From Candidatus Enterococcus wittei (lineage in GTDB: Bacteria; Bacillota; Bacilli; Lactobacillales; Enterococcaceae): a DNA stretch of 50,853 bases. The stretch covers positions 54,941-105,793 of the forward strand of contig NZ_NGMO01000003.1 in NCBI RefSeq assembly GCF_002140175.1. Reading direction: 5' to 3'. Position 1 is the first letter of the stretch. Every line of letters starts with the position of its first letter. Positions 40,401-48,942 of this stretch are shown piece by piece. The translations under genes were made by a program, and so were the position numbers. Below the pieces are notes generated by a model that did no database searches, was not told the origin of the DNA, and saw only the letters and a program-made list of their open reading frames with translations.

Positions 40401-42761
40401 CTATTTTTTCTTTTTCTTATTTTTTATGCCTTTATAAAACGGCTTTTTCCCTTTTTTTCCTGAACCTTTTTTCCCACTACGTTTTTCATCTGAACGTTTT
40501 GGCCGTTTATTTTTATCGGATCTACGGTCACGACTTCTTTGTTGATTTTTGTCCTTGCCATTTTTTCGTGCCTGTGGTTTTTCTAAAGAAGTCACTTCTT
40601 CGGCAGAAATCAACTCAAAATCAACGGCTCGTTCCACAGGATCTGCTTTGACTACCTTCACACGAACTTTTTGGCCAATTTTAAAGGTCAATCCGGTTCG
40701 TTCACCGACTAATGCTAGATGGTTTTCAATAAAGTGGAAATAATCTTGTTTGAGTTCATTGATATGGATCAAACCTTCTACTGTATTTGGCAATTCGATA
40801 AATAAACCAAATTTCACGACTGAGCTGATGATACCATCAAATTCTTCACCCACTTTATCCAACATGTATTCTGCCTTTTTCATGGAATCGACTTCACGTT
40901 CGGTTTCAACTGCTCGTCTTTCCATTTTTGAGCTATGATCAGCAATCTCTGGTAACTCACTTGCCCAGTAAGATTGATTACTTTCACTTGGATCTTCGCC
41001 ATACGAACGAATCAAACGATGAACAATCAAATCTGGATAACGACGAATCGGTGAAGTAAAGTGCGTATAATATTCTGCCGCTAAACCATAATGTCCAAAG
41101 TTATCTTCAGAATAACGTGCTTGTTGCATACTTCTTAGCAACATCGTATTGATTACTGCAGATTCAGGTTTGTCTTCCACTTGCTCGATTACCTTTTGCA
41201 GATCTTTCGGTGTGATCGTACCTTTTGTACCTTTGACTAAGATCCCTAGAGCAGAAGCAAAGTCAAAGAAACGTTGCATTTTTTCTTCTTTTGGTTGTTC
41301 ATGGATCCGATAAATGAAAGGGAATTTTCTATCAGAATAATGTTGTGCCACTGTTTCGTTGGCAGCCAACATAAAGGATTCGATCAATCGTTCGCCAACC
41401 CCACGGCTTCTTAATTGGATGTCCAGTGGATGCCCTTCAGGATTGACCAAGATCCTAGCTTCACGATCTTCAAATGAAATGGCCCCCCGACGGATTCGCA
41501 TCATTTCTAAGATTTCATGCAATTCTTTCATGGCCTCAAACATGGGTACCAGTGCTTCATAACGTTGCATCGTTTCTTCATCTTGTTCTTCTAAAATCTG
41601 ATTGACTGCTGTATACGTCATCCGTTCACTTGTTTGGATCACACTTGGGAATATCTCATGAGAAATGACTTTCCCAGTCCCATCAATTTCCATTTCACAA
41701 CTCATCGTCAGTCTCGGTACGTGTGGATTAAGTGAGCAAATCCCGTTAGACAACCGTTGTGGGATCATTGGGATCACTCGATCGGTCAAATAAACACTTG
41801 TCCCACGTTCGTAGGCTTCACGATCTAATTGACTGCCTTCAGTAACATAATAGGAGACATCTGCGATATGGACACCTAAAAAATAATGCCCATTGGCTAA
41901 CTTTTTGACTGTTACTGCATCATCTAAATCTTTGGCATCTTCTCCATCGATTGTGACAATCATCTGGTCTCTCAGATCTCTACGTCCAATTAGATCTTTT
42001 TCACTGATCGCATCTGGCACCGCATCTGCCTCACTTAAAACGTCATCAGGAAATTTCGTAGGTATCCCATTAGCGACTACGATCGAGAGTATATCCATTC
42101 CAGGATCATTTTTGTGACCGATTACTTGTTTGATGATTCCCTCTAAGCTTGTCGCATAGCTTTTTTCTGGATAATGAGTCAGTTCGATCAATACGATACT
42201 CCCGTCAACTGGGCGTACCCCTTCAGCTGCTGCATAGACTTTAAAGTGACTCATCTTTTTGTCTTTAGGGATCACTACACCATAAAGATCTGTTTCTTTG
42301 ATTTCTTCATCTGTATAGGCTACAAATTCTCCAGCAAGCTGAGTAACTGCTCGCTGACGGATCTCCATCACTTTCCCTTCAGCACCACGATCCATAAAGG
42401 TATCTGCTGTCTTGATGATATCGATGGCCACCGTATCGCCATCCATGGCATAACCAGTCGCCTCTTTCGGAATATAGATGTCATCTTCTTCTGGGTCGAT
42501 CGTGACAAAACCAAATCCTCGTTCGTTCGCTCTAAAAATTCCTTCCACCAATATAGGTTGCAGTGGTAATTTGACTTTCCCTTTTTTTGTGAAGACTACA
42601 CTTTGCTCTCTTTCCATCTGAGCAATCGTTTGTACGAGTAGTTTAAAATCTTCACTTTTCTGAAAACCTAGTCCTTCAGCAATCTCTTCCATTGAAAAGC
42701 TCTTTTTTCGATTGTTTTCAATAAAAAAGAGTATCTTTTCTTTTAATGTTTCTTTTGTCAT
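40401..42761 (-). CDS. rnr: Ribonuclease R
   Basis: RNase R is a 3'-5' exoribonuclease that degrades structured RNA and works with SmpB-tmRNA. The 786-residue protein has an N-terminal winged helix ([20 protein letters not shown]), two cold-shock domains, the RNB catalytic domain with Asp cluster [18 protein letters not shown], an S1 domain ([20 protein letters not shown]), and a Lys/Arg-rich tail of ~60 residues ending in KKKKK. It is two bases after estA and 34 bases before smpB, in the common order secG-est-rnr-smpB. Confidence 0.97.
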   Translation of the reverse strand: MTKETLKEKILFFIENNRKKSFSMEEIAEGLGFQKSEDFKLLVQTIAQMEREQSVVFTKKGKVKLPLQPILVEGIFRANERGFGFVTIDPEEDDIYIPKEATGYAMDGDTVAIDIIKTADTFMDRGAEGKVMEIRQRAVTQLAGEFVAYTDEEIKETDLYGVVIPKDKKMSHFKVYAAAEGVRPVDGSIVLIELTHYPEKSYATSLEGIIKQVIGHKNDPGMDILSIVVANGIPTKFPDDVLSEADAVPDAISEKDLIGRRDLRDQMIVTIDGEDAKDLDDAVTVKKLANGHYFLGVHIADVSYYVTEGSQLDREAYERGTSVYLTDRVIPMIPQRLSNGICSLNPHVPRLTMSCEMEIDGTGKVISHEIFPSVIQTSERMTYTAVNQILEEQDEETMQRYEALVPMFEAMKELHEILEMMRIRRGAISFEDREARILVNPEGHPLDIQLRSRGVGERLIESFMLAANETVAQHYSDRKFPFIYRIHEQPKEEKMQRFFDFASALGILVKGTKGTITPKDLQKVIEQVEDKPESAVINTMLLRSMQQARYSEDNFGHYGLAAEYYTHFTSPIRRYPDLIVHRLIRSYGEDPSESNQSYWASELPEIADHSSKMERRAVETEREVDSMKKAEYMLDKVGEEFDGIISSVVKFGLFIELPNTVEGLIHINELKQDYFHFIENHLALVGERTGLTFKIGQKVRVKVVKADPVERAVDFELISAEEVTSLEKPQARKNGKDKNQQRSRDRRSDKNKRPKRSDEKRSGKKGSGKKGKKPFYKGIKNKKKKK

Positions 42762-42763
42762 TG

Positions 42764-43510
42764 TTATTCCTCATTCCAAGGTAGTTTCTCTAGAAAATCC
42801 AGCACATCTTTTTCGAATTCCTTTCGAGCTGCACCAACAGTAATCACATGTTTACTTTCTGGATACCAGTGCAGTGAAAGAGATGTTTGTGCTAATTTCT
42901 TAGCTGTGGTATACACCCCATATGGATCAATCATTTCGTCTTGAGCCGCTTGAGCTAAAAATACCGGAGCATGGATTTCTGACAACTTGCCTTCTGTTAT
43001 TATTGCTTGTTTCTGTATTTCTTCTAATTGTTGGTTGATTCGCGGTCTCAACTCAAGCACCCGTTCTTCGATTCGATTTTCTGATTCACCTGTCATTTTC
43101 AACACTTGACGAACATACTTTTCAAAGTTTTCTGGCACATGATTTTCTACTGGTGAAATTGGTGAACAGAAAAAACCGCCACCGATCAACGACAACTCCG
43201 CTAAAGATCTTACCGCAAAAATCCCTCCCATGGATAAACCTAAAACAGCGATCTCAGTGAAGTTTTCCTCCTGTAAAAACTGGACAGCCTCTTTTGTATC
43301 TTGCCACCACGTTTGGGGATCTTGATCTAAAATATCTTTAGGCTCTAATGTTCCATGACCTGTGAAACGAGGCGCATAGATGGTATAATTGGACTTTTCT
43401 AAAAATCTGGCTAACATCCGCACATCATTGGGACTACCTGAATATGCATGCAACAACAGGACCGCACGCTTCCCATGTTTTTCATATAAAGGTTGTGGTA
43501 GACTTCTCAT
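42764..43510 (-). CDS. Carboxylesterase (EstA/Est30-type alpha/beta hydrolase)
   Basis: The 248-residue alpha/beta hydrolase shows VLLLHAYSGSPNDVRMLARFL near the N-terminus, the nucleophile elbow AVLGLSMGGIFA, an acid residue in AAQDEMIDPYGVY and the catalytic His in ESKHVITVG. It matches the short carboxylesterase/monoacylglycerol lipase type found between secG and rnr in many Firmicutes. The cellular substrate is unknown. The start has a GAGGTG site. Confidence 0.88.
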   Translation of the reverse strand: MRSLPQPLYEKHGKRAVLLLHAYSGSPNDVRMLARFLEKSNYTIYAPRFTGHGTLEPKDILDQDPQTWWQDTKEAVQFLQEENFTEIAVLGLSMGGIFAVRSLAELSLIGGGFFCSPISPVENHVPENFEKYVRQVLKMTGESENRIEERVLELRPRINQQLEEIQKQAIITEGKLSEIHAPVFLAQAAQDEMIDPYGVYTTAKKLAQTSLSLHWYPESKHVITVGAARKEFEKDVLDFLEKLPWNEE

Positions 43511-43589
43511 TTTTAATTCACCTCATTGACTCTATTTTACCATAGTTGAGAAATACCTTCTTATATAATGGTCTTAATTTTAATCACAA

Positions 43590-43625
43590 AAAGGGCCTGG
43601 GACATCATAAAATTCCCAGGCCCTC
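43590..43625 (-). terminator. Terminator of secG
   Basis: Perfect 11-bp arms AGGGCCTGGGA/TCCCAGGCCCT, about 11-base loop, and TTTTT on the minus strand. Confidence 0.88.
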
Positions 43626-43689
43626 TATTTGATTGAAAAAATGAAACAATCTTTTATGACAATCTATAGCCAATAGTTTTTAAGACTGA

Positions 43690-43926
43690 TTATTTTGAAG
43701 ATAAAAGGACTAGTACGAATAATAAAATCATCCACACCGCACCCATCACAGCAGTTGAACGTTGCATCACCGCTTCAAAGCCACGTGCTTTTTGTTTACC
43801 GAACAATTGATCTGCACCACCGGTAAAAGCACTAGCTGCACTATTTTGTTTGCTTGGCTGCATCATGATCGCAATAACCATCAAAATAGACAGGACGATC
43901 ACAATCCCTAAAATCACATTATACAT
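43690..43926 (-). CDS. secG: Preprotein translocase subunit SecG
   Basis: SecG is a small membrane subunit of the SecYEG channel. The 78-residue protein has two membrane helices (ILGIVIVLSILMVIAIMMQ and VMGAVWMILLFVLVLLS) joined by SKQNSAASAFTGGADQLFGK, the conserved SecG loop. The start has an AAAGGAGG site and a promoter at 43962-43990. The strong downstream terminator separates it from estA-rnr. Confidence 0.95.
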   Translation of the reverse strand: MYNVILGIVIVLSILMVIAIMMQPSKQNSAASAFTGGADQLFGKQKARGFEAVMQRSTAVMGAVWMILLFVLVLLSSK

Positions 43927-43961
43927 TAAACAGCCTCCTTTCTCGAAATATCGTCATTCTA

Positions 43962-43990
43962 ACTTTATCATATAACCAACACTGTGACAA
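43962..43990 (-). promoter_or_regulatory. Promoter of secG
   Basis: Minus strand: TTGTCA at 43985-43990, 17-base spacer, TAAAGT at 43962-43967 with an extended TG. Good -35. Confidence 0.6.
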
Positions 43991-44094
43991 CAGTGTTTTG
44001 AACAAGAGAAATTCGTCAGAGGCTGCGATCTGTCTCTTACGGCTTTCATAAATCCTTTGCCTCACTAAAAAATGCGACAACTTGATATTAAAAA

Positions 44095-44370
44095 TCATTT
44101 ATGCCATACATCTTCATATTCGGTTTTTTGTTCAAATTCTTTTTTTGCATATGGGCATAAAGGGATGATTTTCTTTTTCCTTTGTCTAGCTAACTCTACG
44201 CCACTTAACACCAGTTTTTCGGCTAATTTTTGTCCCCGAAATGCAGGATCCACAAAAGTATGATCGATGATCATGAGATCTGGACCAGCATCAGCCCAAG
44301 TCATTTCACCAATTTCATTTTGTTGTTCATCAAGTAAGACCATTCGATTCTTTTCCTCTTTGATTTCCAT
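44095..44370 (-). CDS. Small GNAT-like (YjdJ-type) N-acetyltransferase
   Basis: The start at 44370 (MEIKEEKNRMVLLDEQQNEI) lies ten bases after GGAG; Met residues further upstream overlap or precede that site. The ~91-residue protein has the minimal GNAT fold of the YjdJ/COG2388 type: IIDHTFVDPAFRGQKLAEKL for acetyl-CoA binding and KIIPLCPYAKKEFEQ near the C-terminus. The substrate is unknown. It lies downstream of the alpha/beta hydrolase gene on the same strand. Confidence 0.85.
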   Translation of the reverse strand: MEIKEEKNRMVLLDEQQNEIGEMTWADAGPDLMIIDHTFVDPAFRGQKLAEKLVLSGVELARQRKKKIIPLCPYAKKEFEQKTEYEDVWHK

Positions 44371-44436
44371 TCTAGACATTCTCCTTTTTTTTTGCTTTTT
44401 GTACTTAGTCAAAAAGCACTAATTCAGAGGTTTTTC

Positions 44437-45402
44437 TTAAATATTCACCCTTTGTTCAATAAATGAAAAGATGACGGTCCAATAGGTTTTTGGATCTTTA
44501 CTAACAGCTTCTAAATGCTCGGCTTCTGGCACTAACAGTAATGCTTTGTCGCCAGCAGTAGCATTTTGTATCGTGTAAGCTGCTTCTAGTGGGACAAAGT
44601 GATCCTTTTCTCCGTGAATGATCAGAACTGGCAAATGATTACTACCCAATTGTCTCGTTGCTGAAGCTTGTTTCAATGAATAACCTGCATATTTTTGTGC
44701 ATAGCGGTTAGCATAACGCATGACGATTTTTTTAGGAAAAATAGTCAATTTACTTAACATATAACGAAATTCTGAGTAAACAGACACAAATCCACTATCT
44801 AGGATCAATCCTTTCACTGCCTTGGGTAATTTTTCACCACTGGCCATCATGATGGTAGAAGCACCCATTGATCCTCCATGTAAGAGGATTGAAGCTTCTG
44901 GTTCTTTTTTCACTATTTCATTGATCCAAAGAATCAGATCTAAGCGATCTAACCAGCCCATCCCAATGATCTCGCCTTCACTTTCGCCATGCGCGCGCAA
45001 ATCGGGGATCAAGACATTAAATCCCTGTGCAGCATACTGTTTACCGATATAAGACATGTCTTTTTTGCCGGTACTACGGTAATCATGGACACAAATCACC
45101 CATTTTTTTCCCGATTCTACAGATATAAACATGCGTCCGCTTAGTTTTAATCCGTCATGACTTTTGATCGTAGTTGGCTTTCCTTGGTGCCAAAAGTCTT
45201 CAGACTGTTCTTCTAATTTTTGCCGTTGTTCCTCTACCGTGGTCAAAGAGGCAGGATCCATCAATTGATGACCTTTTTTTTCATACCACTTTGTACCTCT
45301 TTGTAACCCAGCTTCAATCAATTTTTTTGCGTAGAAGTATGCAAGAAATTGATAACAAATGAATAATAAAATACAAAGCAGCAAAATATAAAAAACAACC
45401 AC
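44437..45402 (-). CDS. Membrane-anchored alpha/beta hydrolase
   Basis: The 321-residue protein starts with GTG at 45402 behind a strong AGGAGGG site. The first ~25 residues form an uncleaved signal anchor (YILLLCILLFICYQFLAYFY). The hydrolase part has VICVHDYRSTGKKDMSYIG, the nucleophile elbow LHGGSMGASTIMM, acid residue in IIHGEKDHFVPLEA and catalytic His in PEAEHLEAVS. It resembles the YqkD-type extracellular or membrane-facing hydrolases of Firmicutes; the substrate is unknown. Confidence 0.87.
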   Translation of the reverse strand: MVVFYILLLCILLFICYQFLAYFYAKKLIEAGLQRGTKWYEKKGHQLMDPASLTTVEEQRQKLEEQSEDFWHQGKPTTIKSHDGLKLSGRMFISVESGKKWVICVHDYRSTGKKDMSYIGKQYAAQGFNVLIPDLRAHGESEGEIIGMGWLDRLDLILWINEIVKKEPEASILLHGGSMGASTIMMASGEKLPKAVKGLILDSGFVSVYSEFRYMLSKLTIFPKKIVMRYANRYAQKYAGYSLKQASATRQLGSNHLPVLIIHGEKDHFVPLEAAYTIQNATAGDKALLLVPEAEHLEAVSKDPKTYWTVIFSFIEQRVNI

Positions 45403-45710
45403 TTACATCCCTCCTTTTCCCATTTCTTTTACACTAAACATCTGATGGATGAATCTTTTTAAAACAATGATCAATAAATAGTGATCCTTATAGTGATATC
45501 TTTTATCCTATCACTGATACCTATTGGTTGAATTGCTTTTTTTAGGGTCGATTCTACCTTTCAGCAACCAATAGTAAGATAACATTTACTTTCTTCTTAA
45601 AAATCAGTATACTAATGCCGTGCATTATAATCAAGGACTTACCTTGGACTGGTTCGGAAACTTCCCAGAATAAAAAACTAAGTGTCTCTATAGAAAGGAG
45701 ATTGGAAATA
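45403..45710. promoter_or_regulatory. Divergent promoter region with inverted repeats
   Basis: The region separates the minus-strand hydrolase from the plus-strand nucleoside hydrolase. On the plus strand there is a promoter, TTTACT at 45585-45590, 17 bases, TATACT at 45608-45613. Just upstream are perfect 10-bp arms CTATTGGTTG (45521-45530) and CAACCAATAG (45565-45574), and 7-bp arms AGTGATA/TATCACT at 45492-45515. These could be operators or a leader structure of an opposite-strand transcript. Confidence 0.5.
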
Positions 45711-46685
45711 ATGCGAAAGGTAATCATCGATTGCGATCCTGGTATTGATGATACGTTAGCTTTATTGTTAGCGATCAAATCACCAGAAATACAAGTCATT
45801 GCAATCACCACTGTTTGTGGGAATGTTCCTGTTGACTTAGGAACAACAAATGTTATTAGATGTTTAGAACGATGCAATCGTTTAGACATCCCTGTCTATC
45901 AAGGGTCTTCTCAGCCGTTAAAAGAAACCTTTACTAGCGCACAGGATACCCATGGGATGGATGGATTAGGCGAAACAACTTTTCCGTTAGCTTCAGATAA
46001 GCAAGTAGAGTCACTCCATGCTGTTGACTTCTTAGCTGATTATTTTGCTCAACCATCTGAAACTTCAGTAATTGCCCTTGGACCACTGACAAATATCGCA
46101 GCTGCTTTGCAGCAAAACCCGCAACTTGGTCAGAACATGGATCGTTTCGTTTCGATGGGTGGCACTTATAAAAGCCATGGTAATTGCTCGCCAGTTGCAG
46201 AATACAATTATTGGTGTGACCCTCATGCAGCCGCTTATGTTTTTGAACACCTGGAAAACATGATCGAAATGGTTGGATTAGACGTCACTAGAGAGATCGT
46301 TTTCACACCTAAGCTTTTAGAATACTGTTGTCAAATGAATCCAGCTGAAGGAAATTATTTAAAAGCGATCACTCGCTTTTATTTTGACTTTCACTGGCAA
46401 CAAGAACGAATTCTTGGTTGCGTCATCAATGATCCGTTAGCTGTTGCATATTTTATTGATCATAACATGTGCCAAGGATTCCCTAGTTATACTGCGGTCG
46501 AAACACAAGGGATCAGTCGTGGGCAAACACTTGTTGATCGTTATGAGTTTTGGCAAAAAGAAGCGAATAGCCAAATCATGACAGAAGTCGACACTCAGCT
46601 TTTTTTCCGTAAGTTTTTAACCATTCTTTTAAATGCACAAGAAGAATTGATAAAAAAAGATCTGGAAAGATTAAAGTTGGGATGA
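45711..46685 (+). CDS. Nucleoside hydrolase
   Basis: The enzyme splits ribonucleosides into base and ribose. The start at 45711 (MRKVIIDCDPGIDDTLALLL) follows AGAAAGGAG; this gives 324 residues. The calcium-binding signature DCDPGIDD is at residues 7-14, with TTVCGNVPVDLGTTN, HGMDGLGET, and the C-terminal CVINDPLAVAYF holding a further metal ligand. The 'NPGVDTDD'-like family length fits. Base specificity is uncertain (pyrimidine RihA/B-like is plausible). It overlaps the ECF gene by four bases. Confidence 0.92.
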   Translation: MRKVIIDCDPGIDDTLALLLAIKSPEIQVIAITTVCGNVPVDLGTTNVIRCLERCNRLDIPVYQGSSQPLKETFTSAQDTHGMDGLGETTFPLASDKQVESLHAVDFLADYFAQPSETSVIALGPLTNIAAALQQNPQLGQNMDRFVSMGGTYKSHGNCSPVAEYNYWCDPHAAAYVFEHLENMIEMVGLDVTREIVFTPKLLEYCCQMNPAEGNYLKAITRFYFDFHWQQERILGCVINDPLAVAYFIDHNMCQGFPSYTAVETQGISRGQTLVDRYEFWQKEANSQIMTEVDTQLFFRKFLTILLNAQEELIKKDLERLKLG

Positions 46686-47266
46686 ATGAAATGAAACAAA
46701 AAAAATTAACAACAAGAATGGTCACAGTTATGGCACTATGTATTGGATTGAATTTCCTCGGAAGTACGATTGCTTTATGGCTTCGTTTACCGATCTATCT
46801 CGATTCCATTGGAACGATTTTTGCTGGTGCTTTATTAGGTCCGATCCCTGGTGTGCTGACCGGTTTATCTAGCAGCTTATTGAGTGGTGTTACTACAGAT
46901 ATATTTTCTCTGTATTATTCCCCGATCCAAATCATCACTGGGTTACTAGCAGGTCTGATCTTGCCTTCAAAACTACAAAACCATGGATTAATAAACCGGC
47001 TTTCTTTGTTCCTTTGGGCACTCGTATTGTCTTTACCAGGAACGATTATTTCTTCCATCATTACAATCAAGTTATTCGGTGGTATCACTTCCTCTGGCTC
47101 GAGTATGATTGTCCAATTATTATACGGACTAGGATTGAATCAATCAGCCAGTGTTGTCTTGGTACAAACAGCAACAGATTACTTAGATCGCCTATTATCC
47201 GTTATAGCGGTCGCACTCGCTGTTTCTGCATTGCCACGTCAAGCCTTACTAGTAAATAAAAAATAG
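46682..47266 (+). CDS. ECF transporter S component, probable nucleoside-related substrate
   Basis: The 194-residue protein has six hydrophobic segments and the S-component layout: a short N-terminal helix with ALCIGLNFLGSTIALWLRLP, the segment LDSIGTIFAGALLGPIPGVL and YSPIQIITGLLAGLI. No energising EcfA/EcfT genes are here, so it presumably uses the shared (group II) module encoded elsewhere. Its start (ATGA) overlaps the stop of the nucleoside hydrolase, so both are co-translated. From that context it likely imports a nucleoside or a related compound; this is inference. Confidence 0.85.
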   Translation: MNEMKQKKLTTRMVTVMALCIGLNFLGSTIALWLRLPIYLDSIGTIFAGALLGPIPGVLTGLSSSLLSGVTTDIFSLYYSPIQIITGLLAGLILPSKLQNHGLINRLSLFLWALVLSLPGTIISSIITIKLFGGITSSGSSMIVQLLYGLGLNQSASVVLVQTATDYLDRLLSVIAVALAVSALPRQALLVNKK

Positions 47267-47317
47267 CATGCGATTCAGTTACGAAACAACTTCTAACTAA
47301 GTTATAAATAAAAAAAA

Positions 47318-47421
47318 GAGGTCGGTAATCGACCTCTCAGACTGTAGACAAAAAGGAGTGGCTTAATTTCCAGCTCCTTTTTGTCTACGATCTGAGCTAA
47401 AGTATACTAATATACTTTAGC
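47318..47421. repeat. Three back-to-back hairpins after the ECF gene
   Basis: Stem 1: GAGGTCG/CGACCTC at 47318-47336 with a five-base loop. Stem 2: perfect 15-bp arms GTAGACAAAAAGGAG at 47344-47358 and 47374-47388, extended by CTCAGA (47336-47341) and TCTGAG (47391-47396). Stem 3: perfect 11-bp arms GCTAAAGTATA/TATACTTTAGC at 47396-47421. Stem 1 follows an A-run and could act as a terminator on the minus strand. The whole resembles dispersed palindromic intergenic elements of lactic acid bacteria. Confidence 0.7.
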
Positions 47422-47450
47422 CTTCTTTATTGCATAATCATGCTAATAGT

Positions 47451-47685
47451 TTACAGTTCTATACCGGATTGCCATTTTATAGGACTATACAAGGATACAT
47501 AACGAATCTCATCGTAGCCGATTTTTGTTTCTTATATATATCCCTAATTCGTCAGAACCTTTAACCTTACCAGTAACATCTGGGTAGGAATTTCCATTTA
47601 GGTCTCTGGCTTCCATCTGAATGCAGACCGATTTATCCTTTAGTCTAGCTTCCTCTATAATTCTATTTACTTCATCAAGTCCCAT
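47451..47685 (-). pseudogene. YolD-like family gene fragment, frameshifted
   Basis: From the ATG at 47685 the frame reads MGLDEVNRIIEEARLKDKSV and CIQMEARDLNGNSYPDVTGK, then VKGSDELGIYIRNKN, and hits a TGA at 47509-47511. A one-base shift in an A-run restores KIGYDEIRYVSLYSPIKWQS to the TAA at 47451. This pattern is the C-terminal half of YolD-like proteins that accompany UvrX/UmuC-type Y-family polymerases. The N-terminal half is missing or scrambled in 47690-47825. Confidence 0.6.
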
Positions 47686-47829
47686 TTAAGGTTTATGGGA
47701 ATAGGAGGTTAGCCGCTTTTTATAATTTTTGTTTATTAAGTCTGCATGTTCAGAGAGATAGAATCCTGTTCATTTAAACATTCCACGATCATCTTATGAA
47801 TCTCCATAGCTCATTTTAAACATTCCTTC

Positions 47830-48070
47830 CTAATGGCCGCCGACTTTAGTGCTACGGCTAACAGCTGTCGCGCCTGGCAACAAAGAGCTTGTATGGATCA
47901 ATGTCCTAAATCCATATCTACTGCGAATTTCATCACGCAAGAAATCAAGTTTTTGGGGTACGGGATCGACAGTACGAAAAGTTGCGCCTTTTCTAAATCC
48001 GAACTTTTAGTACTTATCACTCGTCATAAAAGAGTCGTAATCCCCCGTTTTCGGCTGACTCATTATGCTG
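47830..48070 (-). pseudogene. Remnant of a Y-family DNA polymerase (UvrX/UmuC-like)
   Basis: On the minus strand the frame QKLDFLRDEIRSRYGFRTLI, HTSSLLPGATAVSRSTKVGGH ends at the TAG at 47830-47832. The RYGF...SSLL.GATA..RS..VGGH pattern is the C-terminal end of UvrX/MucB-type lesion-bypass polymerases. Upstream in the same frame there is a stop at about 48010 and unrelated-looking sequence; the polymerase core is gone. With the YolD-like fragment it is the scar of an SOS module usually carried on plasmids, phages or conjugative elements. Confidence 0.6.
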
Positions 48071-48115
48071 AATGGAATTCGATGATAGATTCTGGATTAG
48101 GTGGAATAAATAATA

Positions 48116-48219
48116 TGAACAGAGATACAGAGAGTACAGCATTTAGATCAAAAGAAATAGACAACGAAGCTTATTTTTTAGAAGAAGCGAAACGTAAGAG
48201 AAAGTCAAAAAACAAATAA
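48116..48219 (+). CDS. Possible 34-residue basic peptide or gene end
   Basis: A short frame from the ATG at 48116 (MNRDTESTAFRSKEIDNEAY) ends in a Lys/Arg-rich tail (EEAKRKRKSKNK) just before the IS end. GGTGG lies about ten bases upstream. A longer in-frame extension to 47833 runs through the polymerase remnant on the other strand and is probably not coding. It may be a relic. Confidence 0.2.
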
Positions 48220-48222
48220 AAA

Positions 48223-48920
48223 GGTTCTATAATATCTAGTGTTGGTGGAAAACAATTTTATTTTCTGCTAACACTATTTTTTGTAAAAAAATAGAAAAAG
48301 AGATATCCAATTTGATAGAATTAAGTCGCCTAAAACAAACTCATCAAGAAAGGATATCTCCTTGGACTATCATACTAATGAAATTATGTTTGGGTAAAAA
48401 AATGAGTTTTATCTTCATGGGAGGCCAGACGAATCAAATTCTCGGTCTTCTTGAAAGTCGTAAACTAACTTATCTACGTATCTATTCTCTCGCTATACTC
48501 ATCAAGCCAAAGAGAATGTCCAATATATCGTCATGGATATGAACACTCCTTATTTTGAATGAGCGAAAGTATTTTTTCCATGCACAAATCGTCACAGATC
48601 GTTTGCATATTATCCGACATATTCAGCGGGCATTAAATCATGAACACTTATCGTAAGAACGATCGTCTGAAGGATAAACGATTCAAACATTACTGGAAGT
48701 TATTCCTAAAGGATTCTTATCTATTAGATAGCTTACGCTATCGCTATGATTATTCCTTTAAGCGTCCGATGACTGAAAAAGCGATCGTTGATGAATTACT
48801 CAGCTATGATTCCACATTGAAGTTGGCTTATGATACATGTCAACTTCTTTTCTATCACTATAAACAAAAAGATACGAACTACTTTTTCGTAGTGGTGAAT
48901 ACCTTAGACACACATTACCT
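48223..48920 (+). mobile_element. Decayed ISL3-family element, internally deleted and truncated
   Basis: It begins with the same terminus as the left copy (GGTTCTATAATATCTAGTG at 48223) and the same leader. The transposase start is TTG at 48362 instead of ATG. After about 14 bases of coding sequence it jumps to the GKMSFIF region (deletion of roughly 180 codons). It then carries a stop in place of a Glu-Leu pair, further small deletions and frameshifts, and ends near 48915, where similarity to the intact copy is lost. The 3' end and outer repeat are missing. It cannot move on its own. Confidence 0.88.
48362..48920 (+). pseudogene. ISL3 transposase pseudogene
   Basis: Fragments alignable to the left-copy transposase are MSFIFMGGQTNQILGLLESR (the catalytic Asp of MDGQTNQ is now Gly), the VTDRLHIIRHIQRALN region, and NTYRKNDRLKDKRFKHYWKL through FVVVNTLDT. 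In-frame stops and indels interrupt them. The C-terminal catalytic Glu region is absent. Confidence 0.85.
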
Positions 48921-48942
48921 TACCAATATTTTTTTGAATGAC

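Noticed and set aside
47833-48219. A 128-codon plus-strand frame
   Set aside because: Its first two-thirds are antisense to the Y-family polymerase remnant, it has no ribosome site, and its composition (MAADFSATANSCRAW) resembles no family. Only the last 34 codons are kept as a weak possibility.
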